The translations under genes were made by a program, and so were the position numbers. Of a stretch of 64,000 nt of DNA, positions 26,001-35,062 are shown in pieces. Source of the stretch: Chitinophaga pinensis (lineage in GTDB: Bacteria; Bacteroidota; Bacteroidia; Chitinophagales; CAIOSU01). A model generated the notes under the pieces. It was not told the origin of the DNA, did not search any database, and worked only from the letters and a program-made list of their open reading frames with translations. Location of the stretch: contig CAMDKI010000001.1 of the NCBI GenBank assembly GCA_945901065.1, forward strand, positions 62,001 through 126,000. The letters are read 5' to 3'. Position 1 is the first letter of the stretch, and each line of letters begins with the position of its first letter.

Positions 26001-26984
26001 TTAAAAGTAGCCGGTTTCGCCCTGCCAGTCATCTACTAAGTGAACAGTAGCGGTGGTAGTCCTTACTCGGTTATAAAGGGCGAGGGCACCAGATAGGGTG
26101 CCAGTGCTGCTCAATTTACCATCGTAGGCATCTAGGCATCTCCACTCTTTTGTGGCTTCGTTGTAGTAACTTAGGCAGCCTAAGTTGCTCCAAGCACTCA
26201 CCCCAATAGCACTGCTTACGGTTTTTGTAAGGTCGCCTTGCAGTTGTATTGTTACTGGTTTTTGGTTAACGTCGATGGCTGCAAGGCTACCCTTGAAAGT
26301 CACTTTATCAATCTGGTCAGCTGGGTCGTTAGCTAGCACAAAACCGACTTTTACAGTCTTGCTACCTGCCAGCAAGTTAATCCTTGGTGGCTTCAGCCTA
26401 GCAACCTCTGGGGCTTGTTCAATGCTTCTGCCGCCGGGCAGTATAAAGTATTCGGCTTTGTCGCTAATTTCTAGCGGAAGGCCGTTGTTTTTTAGATTAA
26501 TGGCGTACTCAACACTTACCAGTTCGTAGTCGAAATTTACATCGGTTTCAAACGGGTCGCTTACGTATACAAAGTAGCCGTTTTCGTTGGTTTGCCTAAA
26601 TACCATTTGCTCTTTGGTAAAAATTACTTGGTCTACATCGGGGTTGGTTGGGTTGGCTACCGATAAGCCAGCAAAGACAACATTATCCTGGCCTGTAATG
26701 GGTTGAAATGTAGGATTGTCGGTGGGAACAACGCTGTTAAGCTGCACCGAGTCCACCTTCAATACTAAGCGGTATGTATTCACTGCATTGCTTACTTTGC
26801 GGATAACTAATTTTAGGTCGCTCTTGCGGTCTCCGTCTTTTTCGGCGCCCACGCCAATCGCTTCGGTATCTACAAAGTCAGCTTGAGTGTAGCTAATGTC
26901 TTTACTGTTGTTTAGAGCTGGTTCTTTTTGGCAGCTCGAAAACAAAACAAGGGCTAAAATAATTATTGGTGTTAAGTGTTTCAT
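26001..26984 (-). CDS. Hypothetical lipoprotein
   Basis: A 327-residue lipoprotein starting MKHLTPIIILALVLFSSC; this Met was preferred to one 63 bases upstream because it begins the signal peptide. The mature protein is beta-rich, with repeated strand patterns (LKLVIRKVSNAVNTYRLVLK, FDYELVSVEYAINLKNNG, KTVKVGFVLAND) and a stretch LPLEISDKAEYFILPGGRS. No catalytic motif seen. It looks like one of the large number of uncharacterised surface or periplasmic lipoproteins of this phylum. Single gene, with its own terminator. Confidence 0.65.
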   Translation of the reverse strand: MKHLTPIIILALVLFSSCQKEPALNNSKDISYTQADFVDTEAIGVGAEKDGDRKSDLKLVIRKVSNAVNTYRLVLKVDSVQLNSVVPTDNPTFQPITGQDNVVFAGLSVANPTNPDVDQVIFTKEQMVFRQTNENGYFVYVSDPFETDVNFDYELVSVEYAINLKNNGLPLEISDKAEYFILPGGRSIEQAPEVARLKPPRINLLAGSKTVKVGFVLANDPADQIDKVTFKGSLAAIDVNQKPVTIQLQGDLTKTVSSAIGVSAWSNLGCLSYYNEATKEWRCLDAYDGKLSSTGTLSGALALYNRVRTTTATVHLVDDWQGETGYF

Positions 26985-27197
26985 GGTATTTGTGCTTTTT
27001 ATGAGTGTACAAATTACATATAGTGTCGCGTGCTTGTCAAATCCCATTTGTGAATGGCACGTTTGGCTTTGTGAACGGTAAGAAAGCTATTTGTTGGCGG
27101 TGTGTTGTGGTTGCATTGCACCACTAATGGTTTTGTTAGAGCATGAAAAAACAAATGGAAAGCTAGCATGCTCCCTATACTTTTCCCTATAAACACT

Positions 27198-27205
27198 TAT
27201 ATTTG
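27198..27205 (+). promoter_or_regulatory. Putative -7 element of the monooxygenase gene
   Basis: TATATTTG, an exact match to TANNTTTG, 17 bases before the ATG at 27223. No clear -33 TTG at the expected distance. Confidence 0.35.
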
Positions 27206-27222
27206 GTTACAACCCAACCGAT

Positions 27223-28686
27223 ATGAGTACTACACCTAATGGCGTTCCTTTTTATGATGTAATTGTGGTAGGCGCGGGTCTATCGGGTATTGGTGCGGGC
27301 TACCATTTGCAAAACGCATGTCCCGACAAGTCTTTTGCCATATTGGAGAGCCGCGCCAGCATGGGCGGCACGTGGGATTTGTTTAAATACCCTGGCATCC
27401 GCTCCGATTCGGATATGTATACGCTCGGGTTTCCGTTCAACCCTTGGAAAAGCGATAAAACCTTGGCCGATGGCCCAGCCATATTGCAATACATAAAGGA
27501 TACGGCTGCCAAATTTGGCATCGATAAAAAGATACAATACCATCATAAAGTAACTGATGCTTCGTGGAGCGATGCCGAAAAGCTTTGGACCATTTCCCTA
27601 GCACCCAACGAGCAGGTGCCTTATACGCAGTTGCAATGCCGTTTTTTGACCATGTGCAGCGGCTACTATGATTACAAAAGCGGCTACCTGCCTGAGTTTG
27701 CGGGTAAGGATACGTTCGAAGGGCAAATTGTTCATCCGCAACAGTGGACACCCAACGTGGATTATGCCAACAAAAAGGTAATTGTAATAGGCAGTGGCGC
27801 TACAGCGGTAACCTTGGTACCTGAGTTGGCTAAAAAAGCAGCCCATGTAACCATGTTGCAACGCACACCTACCTATATTGCAGCCGTGCCCGGCACCGAT
27901 AAGATAGCCAGCGCACTTAAAAAGGTGTTGCCAGAAAAGTTGGCTTATAGCATGATTAGATGGAAGAACATTATGCTAGCTATTGGCGTGTTCAATTTTT
28001 CGAAGAGGTGGCCCCAAACCATGCGGCGGTTGATTCAGAAAGGAGCGGAAAAGAGCATAGGTAATGCTTACGAGCAAAAGCACTTCGACCCACCATATAA
28101 CCCCTGGGATCAGCGCATGTGCCTCATACCCGATGCAGATTTATTCAGCGCTATCCGTGAGGGCAGTGCCAATATTGTAACCGATCAGATAGAACGGTTT
28201 ACGCCGAAAGGCATCTTGTTGAAATCAGGTGAGGAACTAAACGCCGACTTAATAGTAACCGCCACAGGGCTGAAAGTGCAATTGCTGGGTGGCATGACCA
28301 TGCACCGGAATGGTGCGTTGGTTGACCCTGGCAAAACCCACGCATACCGCGGCGTAATGTTTAGCGATATACCCAACTTTGCCTTTACGGTTGGCTACAC
28401 CAACGCTTCGTGGACGCTGAAGTGCGACCTGAGCTTGCAGTTTGTAACCAAAGTGCTGCGCTATATGGCGGCTCACAATCATGAGGTGGTAACACCGCGA
28501 TTTGATAGCAAAGCCTTTACTTCAGAGCCACTATTGGATTTTAGCGCGGGATATGTGCTACGCGCTGCCGATATGTTGCCCAAGCAGGGCTCAAAGCACC
28601 CTTGGAAAGTATACCAAAACTATGTTCGCGATTTAATGTCGCTTAAATGGAGCGGCGTAAACGATAAATACTTGGAGTATAAGTAG
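27223..28686 (+). CDS. Flavin-dependent monooxygenase, Baeyer-Villiger type
   Basis: A 487-residue flavoprotein. FAD-binding Rossmann motif GAGLSGIGAG at residues about 12-21, the ATG-type motif MGGTWDLFKYPGIRSDSD, the Baeyer-Villiger fingerprint F-x-G-x3-H-x3-W seen as FEGQIVHPQQW (about 166-176), and an NAD(P)H motif VIGSGATAVTL (about 187). These fit class B monooxygenases that insert oxygen into ketones or oxidise S/N atoms; length and context point to lipid-like or steroid-like ketones. It starts a group of lipid-related genes. It converges with an alpha/beta hydrolase 23 bases away, which could cleave an ester product. Confidence 0.9.
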   Translation: MSTTPNGVPFYDVIVVGAGLSGIGAGYHLQNACPDKSFAILESRASMGGTWDLFKYPGIRSDSDMYTLGFPFNPWKSDKTLADGPAILQYIKDTAAKFGIDKKIQYHHKVTDASWSDAEKLWTISLAPNEQVPYTQLQCRFLTMCSGYYDYKSGYLPEFAGKDTFEGQIVHPQQWTPNVDYANKKVIVIGSGATAVTLVPELAKKAAHVTMLQRTPTYIAAVPGTDKIASALKKVLPEKLAYSMIRWKNIMLAIGVFNFSKRWPQTMRRLIQKGAEKSIGNAYEQKHFDPPYNPWDQRMCLIPDADLFSAIREGSANIVTDQIERFTPKGILLKSGEELNADLIVTATGLKVQLLGGMTMHRNGALVDPGKTHAYRGVMFSDIPNFAFTVGYTNASWTLKCDLSLQFVTKVLRYMAAHNHEVVTPRFDSKAFTSEPLLDFSAGYVLRAADMLPKQGSKHPWKVYQNYVRDLMSLKWSGVNDKYLEYK

Positions 28687-28709
28687 GGTTTGGGATAAAG
28701 CCTTCATAA

Positions 28710-29651
28710 TTACTGAGCCGATAGAAACGTTTCAATGTCATTGGCCACGCGGTGCGGGTATTCAATTTGGGGTATATGGCCGCAAGTATCGTACACTATA
28801 GCCACAGTATTGGGTATATCGCGTGTAAATTTGGCCACATGCGCTACCGGTACTATTATGTCGTATTTGCCCCAAATAACTAGGGTGGGGCATTGTATGG
28901 TGGTTAATTTGGCTGTATCGGGTGTTATCCCGCTGTTTGCCAACGTAATCATGTTGCCAAGGTTTCCTTCACGGTTTAGCAGGGCGTTGTTTACGGCCAC
29001 ACCAGCCGGGTTTGGGGTTTCCCATTCCGTCATTAATCGTTGGGCGTTTTTCATGGATAGCGATACGGGCAAGCCTCGCTCAGCCAATTTTCGCGCGAAG
29101 GTGTTATCCAGCAAGTCCATACGGCCAATATTGCTCTTTACCTTTTCCAGCTCATATCCGGCGCTGTTCAGCAACACAAGTCCTTTCACCTTATCGGGCT
29201 TGTTGGCGGCCAGTTCCCAGCTCATCCATCCGCCAAGGCTATTGCCCACCGCATATAGGCTATCAATACGCAAGGTATCGATTAAGTCACTTAAGAAATC
29301 GCGGTACAATGTCGTTAACGAATCGTTTTGCTCAGGCAAATCGGACAGGCCAAAGCCAGGCAAGTCAACCCTAATTACGCGGTACTTGGCTTTCATGATG
29401 CTGGCTAAAGTATCAAAGTTGGTAAAGTTGCCGCCGAAGCCATGTATCATCAATACAGGAACGCCCTGGCCTTCGTCGGTATAGTGCACCTCAGTATCGC
29501 GCCATTGCATAAAATGCGAGGCTGCAGTGCTGTATTTTGCTTTAGCTTCTGCCTTGCTTAGTACTAAGTTTTCGCGGAAAAACAAGGCATACGATGTGGT
29601 ACCCAACACAAGCATGACCACAACGCCCACAATAATTAAAACTTTTTTCAC
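28710..29651 (-). CDS. Alpha/beta hydrolase, membrane-anchored or exported
   Basis: A 313-residue protein with an N-terminal hydrophobic segment (VLIIVGVVVMLVLGTTSYAL) that acts as signal or anchor. The fold is clear: oxyanion motif MIHGFGGNFTN (about residue 69), nucleophile elbow VGNSLGGW (about 139), acid Asp near VIWGKYDIIVP and catalytic His in CGHIPQIEYP (about 293). Similar to bacterial lipases/esterases of the DUF/YcdJ-like branch. Convergent with the Baeyer-Villiger enzyme, so it may act on the ester that enzyme makes, though the two lie in different compartments if this one is exported. Confidence 0.88.
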   Translation of the reverse strand: MKKVLIIVGVVVMLVLGTTSYALFFRENLVLSKAEAKAKYSTAASHFMQWRDTEVHYTDEGQGVPVLMIHGFGGNFTNFDTLASIMKAKYRVIRVDLPGFGLSDLPEQNDSLTTLYRDFLSDLIDTLRIDSLYAVGNSLGGWMSWELAANKPDKVKGLVLLNSAGYELEKVKSNIGRMDLLDNTFARKLAERGLPVSLSMKNAQRLMTEWETPNPAGVAVNNALLNREGNLGNMITLANSGITPDTAKLTTIQCPTLVIWGKYDIIVPVAHVAKFTRDIPNTVAIVYDTCGHIPQIEYPHRVANDIETFLSAQ

Positions 29652-29919
29652 GGTATTTTACTTTGCCCACAAGTTAATGAGTAATTGCGCAAATGTTGGC
29701 CTTAGGGCCTATAAACTCTTGTTTTTTTGGTTTTTTTAGTGTCTTAAAAGGTAGCTGGGCATATTTGTCGAAAAGTAAATGGCTGGTACTAATTGACGGA
29801 ACAAAATGCAATTGTTTGCGGTTTTTACCAGCAGTATTAACAAATAAGGCATACTTTTTGACGGCGAAAAGATGAACTTTGCACCCTTCATATCTCGGTG
29901 GTTACAAACCAAGCATAAC

Positions 29920-30558
29920 ATGAAATTGAACATACCCAAAGCAGCGAGCCAGTTATTGTTTGCCTTGCTTTTAACTTTACCTATGTTGGCTTGGGGTCAA
30001 GCATCGGGTTGGAAACAGACAACTGCCAAAAACGGCAAAGTGCAGTTAAAGTATAAGGTTGAAGCGCTGCAAGGCAATGAAGATGCCGTGATGGCCGAAT
30101 ATTGGGTGAAAGGAACGGTAAATGTTAGGCTTGACAAGGCAGAGAAGTTTTTGAGAAGCTCAGCCAATTATAAAACCTTTTTGGATAATACGGTAGTATC
30201 CAAAACCGTTAGCACCATCTCTGCAAGCGAGTGGCTCATTTATTTATTTATGGATGTGCCTTGGCCAATGCCTAATGCCGACTGTGTGCAGCAGGTAAGC
30301 GTTTCAAGAACAGCAAAAGAATTGGTAATAACTGCTATAGCTAAACCCAATGCCTATCCCTTGCAAGGCGAGGAGCGCATGAGTATTAGCGATTCAAAGT
30401 ATCATTTTGTTGAAAATGCGGCGGGTGTTGTTGAGCTAACTATTACTGGAAAGTTTGCGCCGAAAGGCCCTATTACTAAACTTATGCTTGAAACTTGGTT
30501 TCCTGCGGGTCCGGTGCAGTTATTGGACCGTTTGGTGCAACAAATAAATGCCCAGTAG
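29920..30558 (+). CDS. START/SRPBCC-like exported protein
   Basis: A 212-residue protein starting MKLNIPKAASQLLFALLLT, with signal peptide ending AWGQ; the upstream Met at 29872 is rejected because it precedes the signal. The mature domain has START-like features: AEYWVKGTVNVRLDKAEKFL, an SEWLIYLFMDVPWPMPNADCV core, and the long C-terminal helix TKLMLETWFPAGPVQLLDRLV. START domains bind lipids or sterols in a groove. Exported START-like proteins of this type occur in Bacteroidota and some marine bacteria. Its neighbours handle lipids, so lipid binding in the periplasm is a fair inference. Fold call by pattern, not search. Confidence 0.7.
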   Translation: MKLNIPKAASQLLFALLLTLPMLAWGQASGWKQTTAKNGKVQLKYKVEALQGNEDAVMAEYWVKGTVNVRLDKAEKFLRSSANYKTFLDNTVVSKTVSTISASEWLIYLFMDVPWPMPNADCVQQVSVSRTAKELVITAIAKPNAYPLQGEERMSISDSKYHFVENAAGVVELTITGKFAPKGPITKLMLETWFPAGPVQLLDRLVQQINAQ

Positions 30559-30594
30559 TGATGGCCGATGCTAGGGTGGTAGTGGCCGAGTTTT

Positions 30595-30717
30595 TTACAA
30601 TTGACCGAAGATAAGGAAACCGCTAACCAAGAACAATCCTACAAATCCTTCCCAACCAATATTGGTAAGAAAATATCCGCTAATTGCTTTTCCGTTTTGT
30701 GCTATTGCCTTTGTCAT
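30595..30717 (-). CDS. Possible 40-residue membrane peptide
   Basis: ATG at 30717, stop at 30595. The product has a polar N-terminal half (TKAIAQNGKAISGYF) and one hydrophobic helix (GFVGLFLVSGFLIFGQL). It lies in the 414-base space between the START-like gene and the methyltransferase gene; the rest of that space has an A/T-rich hairpin (AAAAAAGTT / AACTTTTTT, 30777-30808) and nothing else I can support. Small membrane peptides of this kind are often missed, but length alone cannot exclude chance. Confidence 0.35.
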   Translation of the reverse strand: MTKAIAQNGKAISGYFLTNIGWEGFVGLFLVSGFLIFGQL

Positions 30718-30913
30718 CCTTCAGTGATTTAAGCGTTACAAGGGTCAATATATACCAAGGCAGAAAGGGTGTCAAGAAAAAAGTTACGTTTTGGGGCAAC
30801 TTTTTTTTATTTTTTTCAAAACCCTTGTACAGAGCGGGTTTGCGACGGCATTTTATTTGCTAGAAAATATTGTTTGGTGCCAATTTAGCACCCGATGCTT
30901 GCAGTAGAGGACA

Positions 30914-30950
30914 CAAAAAAAGGGGAAACCAGACAAACTGGCTTCCCCTT
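30914..30950 (-). terminator. Terminator of the methyltransferase/desaturase operon
   Basis: On the minus strand AAGGGGAAGCCAG / CTGGTTTCCCCTT forms a 13-bp stem with a 5-base loop, followed by a run of T. It lies about 23 bases past the methyltransferase stop. Confidence 0.92.
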
Positions 30951-30972
30951 CTTAATTACATTGGATATGTTA

Positions 30973-32169
30973 CTATGCGTTGTCGGTCGCAAAAGCAGGA
31001 GCCACGTTTGCGTTTTTCTTGAAGTTGCTCAATTCGCCAAACTGCGTGGCACCAACAAAACGCTCGCGGTTGTAGTTGTCCACGTTTTTGTTGCACACAA
31101 TTTGGTAAGCCGTAGAGCTGCCTTGACGGGCAATCTCAACCGACCAGCCCAAGAAAATCTGGTACATACGGAAGGTCTCCAAGCCGTATTTGGCCATTGA
31201 CTTTTCTTCATTGCGCATCCAGTTTTGATACCAATGATCAATAGTGCGGCTGTAGTGAATGCCCACGTTCTCCACGCTGTGCACCTCAAAGCCAACTGAT
31301 TCAAGGCGTTTCAAATCCCAGTTAAGGGGCATGCTGGCATCGGCACCACTAAAAATGTATTTGTTCATAAACAAGCCCCAAACAATGTCTTCCATGTTCG
31401 GGCCCCAAAGTGGGCTGCTGCGCTCGCGCAGGGCGGCTATTTGTAGGTAAAACAAACCGTCATCCTTCAACAATCCGTATATCTGCTCCATAAACGTGGA
31501 GAAGTTTTTGATACCAACGTGTTCCGCCATCTCAAGGCAAGTAATCTTGTCGTATTTCGCGTGCGGTATATCACGATAGTCCATGCGCATAATGCGGGCC
31601 TTATCTTGCACGTTGTTTGCTTTTATCTGCTCGTTGCCCCAGTCGGCTCCGGCTTGTGCAATAGTTACTCCGGTAGCGTTCATGCCATAGTGCTTGGCAG
31701 CGTGCATCACAAAAGTACCCCAACCGCAACCAATATCAAGCATGGTTTCGCCTGGTTTAAATTGCAATTTTTGTGCAATCAGGTCCATTTTGTTGTCCTG
31801 TGCTTCCTCTAGTTCTTCTTGGCCGTTTTTATAAAAGCCGGTAGTATATACCATACGTGGGCCCAAAAACCAATTGAAAAGGTCGTTTTTGTTATCGTAG
31901 TGTGTGCGCACAATACGCTCGTCCTGGCTCTTAGTGTGCATAGCCACTTCTGGAATGAAACGGGTAAAAAAGAACTTCCAGTGGTCGCCCGTAAAATCGT
32001 ATTCCCAAACTTCGTTCTTGTGTTTCATTAGGTCCTTGAAGTCGCCCACCACATCAATGTGGCCAGCCATGTAGTCTTCAATAAAATGACCGGCAGATAC
32101 TTTCTTTTTAGAGTAACGAGCCGAAAGGCTGCTCTTTTTTACGGCAACAAAATCTGAAATCTTCATCAT
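30973..32169 (-). CDS. CFA-synthase-family methyltransferase resembling sphingolipid C9-methyltransferase
   Basis: A 398-residue SAM-dependent methyltransferase of the cyclopropane fatty acid synthase superfamily. The SAM site is MLDIGCGWGTF (about residues 142-152); the family segment THYDNKNDLFNWFLGPRM precedes it, and LEMAEHVGIKNF follows. Parts outside the shared core, notably VWGLFMNKYIFSGADASMPL and GIHYSRTIDHWYQNW, are as I recall them from fungal sphingolipid C9-methyltransferases rather than from E. coli Cfa. Second gene of a minus-strand operon after a desaturase, with a strong terminator. A role in methylating or cyclopropanating a desaturated lipid chain follows; whether the chain is sphingoid or acyl is inference. 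Confidence 0.85.
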   Translation of the reverse strand: MMKISDFVAVKKSSLSARYSKKKVSAGHFIEDYMAGHIDVVGDFKDLMKHKNEVWEYDFTGDHWKFFFTRFIPEVAMHTKSQDERIVRTHYDNKNDLFNWFLGPRMVYTTGFYKNGQEELEEAQDNKMDLIAQKLQFKPGETMLDIGCGWGTFVMHAAKHYGMNATGVTIAQAGADWGNEQIKANNVQDKARIMRMDYRDIPHAKYDKITCLEMAEHVGIKNFSTFMEQIYGLLKDDGLFYLQIAALRERSSPLWGPNMEDIVWGLFMNKYIFSGADASMPLNWDLKRLESVGFEVHSVENVGIHYSRTIDHWYQNWMRNEEKSMAKYGLETFRMYQIFLGWSVEIARQGSSTAYQIVCNKNVDNYNRERFVGATQFGELSNFKKNANVAPAFATDNA

Positions 32170-32205
32170 GTAGGTAATAGCTTTAGTTGGTGGTTAGGAG
32201 AGTAA

Positions 32206-33093
32206 CTATGCGTTAGCAGTTGCAGACTGCTGCTGTTGGCGTTTTATCCTATCTACGCGCATAGAGCGAGTACGAAACGACGGTATAAAAATGCCTAATA
32301 TGTATGTGCTAAACAAGAACCACCAAAAGCTATTTACCTTCAATGAGTCATCAATTTCATGTTCGATTTTGGCGTGTGCTTCGGGCAATAGGCTCCAGTG
32401 CAAGGCCGCATTTTGGTGGTGCACGGTATGCAGCCCGTTGTTAAACATAAAGAAGTTGAGCGAGCCGATGATATTGCGCGAGTGGTTCCATTTCGATTCC
32501 TCGTCGGCATGCACGTGCTGTATGTAGTTGAATATCAATACCATGAAAACTGAAAACTGTTGGGGTATCACTACATAAATAAGGGCTTTTTTCCAATCTA
32601 AAATCAACCAAAAAGCCAACCACAAAACCAAAACCACGATTTGCGAAATGGCCGCACGAAATTTTTTCGGGTTTTTCGCTTTTACTTCCTTAAGGTACTG
32701 TGCTAAAGCGCTTTGTTGAAAGTAACCACTGATAGAAGGGTAGGAGATGAAGGTAAAAAAGTTGTTGGCCTCTGTAAATCGGTAGGTTTTGGTGTAGTCC
32801 TCTTCCTTATTATTGTACTTGTGGTGGTTGCGGTTGTGGGTAGGTATCCAGGCAAACGTTGGGAAACCATAAAATACGCTTATCCAGTATTCGCTAATGA
32901 GGTTTAGCGTATCGTTTTTCCAAATGGGAAGGTGGTTGTGGTTGTGGGCAATAACCGATACTGTAACTGATAGATAGAGATAGAACAAATAAAGTGGCCA
33001 AACTATCTCACCAAGGTACCATTGTATGGCAAAACATACGGTAATCATAAATGCCCAGAGAAGGGTTTTTCGGTCGGCTTTGTAACGTAGCAT
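32206..33093 (-). CDS. Membrane fatty-acid or sphingolipid desaturase
   Basis: A 295-residue membrane di-iron desaturase. Three His boxes are visible: AHNHNH (about residue 49), THNRNHH (about 85) and HTVHHQ (about 222). Two pairs of hydrophobic segments flank them, the normal topology. No cytochrome b5 domain is fused. The gene starts a two-gene operon; the methyltransferase start lies 36 bases after its stop. Desaturase followed by CFA-type methyltransferase is a logical pair: make a double bond, then methylate it. Position and chain specificity of the double bond are unknown. Confidence 0.88.
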   Translation of the reverse strand: MLRYKADRKTLLWAFMITVCFAIQWYLGEIVWPLYLFYLYLSVTVSVIAHNHNHLPIWKNDTLNLISEYWISVFYGFPTFAWIPTHNRNHHKYNNKEEDYTKTYRFTEANNFFTFISYPSISGYFQQSALAQYLKEVKAKNPKKFRAAISQIVVLVLWLAFWLILDWKKALIYVVIPQQFSVFMVLIFNYIQHVHADEESKWNHSRNIIGSLNFFMFNNGLHTVHHQNAALHWSLLPEAHAKIEHEIDDSLKVNSFWWFLFSTYILGIFIPSFRTRSMRVDRIKRQQQQSATANA

Positions 33094-33471
33094 TAAGCAG
33101 GAATTGTTGGTAGGTGTGCTCGGCTGAAAATACAGTGATTACAATAATACGGATAACTAGGTATATTGCGTATCAATAAGTGCTCAACGATTTCCTATAT
33201 TTTTTTATTGCAAGCAAGGTAAAAAATATTGTAATGCCAAAGAAACAATGCCAAGTAGTGGCTGTGCAATAAAGCTGCGCTAAAGTTATAAAATCTAGCA
33301 AATCAAATAGTGCGGCAGGCCAAAAATACCTTCAACTATGGGCTATTATTTCTGATTTGAAGTGAGAATGGCCATTTGCGACCTGTATGCATAAGGTTCA
33401 ATGGCTTAATAACGCGTTGCGGTCTTTTCACAACTTTGCGCTAAGTTTGTAATAGCACCAACACAAAAACC
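33094..33471. other. Gene-free stretch between desaturase and SDR genes
   Basis: AT-rich divergent intergenic DNA. It must hold promoters for both flanking units; ACAACTTTGCGC near 33430 resembles a -7 region. I see no ORF or repeat in it. Confidence 0.5.
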
Positions 33472-34338
33472 ATGCGCTACAAGCTAAGTGAGCAATACCC
33501 TAAAAAGAGAGCATTTATTACGGGCGCCGGGTCTGGTTTGGGCCGTGCCTTAGCGCTGGCCCTAGCTGCCGATGGCTGGAAACTAGGCGTAGCCGATATT
33601 AGGCAGCAGCGGTTGGAGGAAGTATGCTCCTTGATAGAGGAGCTAGGCGGACAAGCATTTCCATTTGGACTTGATGTAAGTGATAAGGATGATTATGCAA
33701 GGGTTGCAAAGGATATGACGGGCCATATTGGCATCGATTTGCTCATAAACAATGCTGGGGTAGGCGATGGTGGCCCGTTTGTTGACTACAGCTTGGCCAA
33801 CTGGGATTGGATAGTGGGCATCAACCAAATGGGGGTAATATATGGCACCAAGTATTTTTTGCCGGGAATGATACAGCAGGGTGGTGGCCACATCATTAAC
33901 ATTGCCAGTGCCGCTGGGTTTAGCAATGCTCCCATGATGGCATCTTACAACGCAACCAAAGCAGCCGTAATATCGCTTAGCGAAACGCTGTATGTTGAGC
34001 TTAGGCCTAACAACGTAAAAGTGTCGGTGGCCATGCCATTGTTCTTCAAAACGAACATAATGGAAAGCAGCACGGCTTCTGAAGAGATTAAGCACATCTC
34101 CAATCTGTTGGTGGCCACATCAAACCTAGAAGCAGAAACGGTGGCGCACAAAATACTTACTGAGGCTGGGCAGGGCAAGTTCCGCATTTATGCGCCTCGC
34201 AAGTCAAGGACCTTGCATTGGTTTAGCCGTATTTTCCCCAATCTGTTTCTGAAACTGAAATTAATGGGCGGCAAAAACCGAGAGCAATTTGAGCAACGGT
34301 TGGAGAAAAAATACGCTAAAATGAAGAGGAAGGGTTAA
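33472..34338 (+). CDS. Short-chain dehydrogenase/reductase
   Basis: A 288-residue classical SDR. Cofactor motif TGAGSGLGRA (17-26), structural NNAG, catalytic Ser in NIASAAGF, and the Tyr-x3-Lys pair at Y159/K163 (SYNATK). An Asp at the end of strand two (VADIRQQR) with following Arg leaves NAD versus NADP open. The C-terminal extension is basic and helical (FPNLFLKLKLMGGKNREQ), as in membrane-associated SDRs that act on lipid-like substrates. It is divergent from the desaturase gene, so it fits the lipid theme of this region, but its substrate is unknown. Confidence 0.9.
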   Translation: MRYKLSEQYPKKRAFITGAGSGLGRALALALAADGWKLGVADIRQQRLEEVCSLIEELGGQAFPFGLDVSDKDDYARVAKDMTGHIGIDLLINNAGVGDGGPFVDYSLANWDWIVGINQMGVIYGTKYFLPGMIQQGGGHIINIASAAGFSNAPMMASYNATKAAVISLSETLYVELRPNNVKVSVAMPLFFKTNIMESSTASEEIKHISNLLVATSNLEAETVAHKILTEAGQGKFRIYAPRKSRTLHWFSRIFPNLFLKLKLMGGKNREQFEQRLEKKYAKMKRKG

Positions 34339-34351
34339 TCTGAAACTGAAT

Positions 34352-34394
34352 CAATTTGAAAATTGAAAAAGGGCAAACGCATTCAATTTCAAAT
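34352..34394. repeat. AT-rich inverted repeat between convergent genes
   Basis: CAATTTGAAAATTGAA and TTCAATTTCAAATT face each other across about 16 bases, between the SDR and the thioredoxin-like gene. It could terminate transcription from both sides or be another degenerate short-period repeat. Confidence 0.4.
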
Positions 34395-34417
34395 TAGCAC
34401 ATTCTCAAATTTTCAAA

Positions 34418-34933
34418 TTATTTCTTTGCCAGTGCTTTTATTTGGTCTTCCAGAATATACTCGTCGCCTTCGCTGTAGCCAGTGTGTGAGTGCACAATGG
34501 TGCCGGTTTTATCAAGCAACAAGGTATATGGTGGCGCTTGAAAGTTTAGGGCACGTTTCAAATCTTGGTTTGCATCTAGTAGTATGGTGTAATTCCAGCT
34601 GCGGCCATCTACATAGGTTTTCACTTTGGCGGTGTTTCGGCTATCGTCAATTGATATGGCAATAATTTGTACATTATAGTCCTTTTTCCAATCGGGGTAA
34701 AGTTCGGCAATATTGTTCAGTTCCAACTTACAAGGGCCGCACCAAGTTGCCCAAAAGTTGATAACGGTAATTTTGCCTGTACCAATGGCATCCAGTATTT
34801 TCACTTTTTTACCATCTAGGGTACTCACCTCAATATTGGGTACCTTTTTATCGGTAAACATTTTTTTTACCTGCGCCACCGTTATGGTTGTAAGCAATAA
34901 GGTGACAATTATTAAAGCAGTGGTGCGTTTCAT
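34418..34933 (-). CDS. TlpA-like periplasmic thioredoxin
   Basis: A 171-residue exported thioredoxin-fold protein: signal peptide MKRTTALIIVTLLLTTITVA, then the TlpA/ResA-type core with the redox pair C65-x2-C68 in FWATWCGPCK, an insertion with IDDSRNTAKVKTYV, cis-Pro in FQAPPYTLL and LDKTGTIVHSHTGY. Such proteins reduce disulfides in the periplasm, for example for cytochrome c maturation. The gene is divergent from the DUF6029/Omp28 pair, whose second product also has a Cys-x2-Cys motif, so a functional link is possible but not shown. Confidence 0.92.
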   Translation of the reverse strand: MKRTTALIIVTLLLTTITVAQVKKMFTDKKVPNIEVSTLDGKKVKILDAIGTGKITVINFWATWCGPCKLELNNIAELYPDWKKDYNVQIIAISIDDSRNTAKVKTYVDGRSWNYTILLDANQDLKRALNFQAPPYTLLLDKTGTIVHSHTGYSEGDEYILEDQIKALAKK

Positions 34934-35062
34934 GATTTATTGTTTTTCTGTAACATTAGTACTCAAATGTTAGGCCAACTTTCGCAATTCCTTAATAAAT
35001 GTCGAATTTAGCCACAGTGCAATAAAGTTAGTGATTAGTTACCGTTTATCCATACTGCCTGA

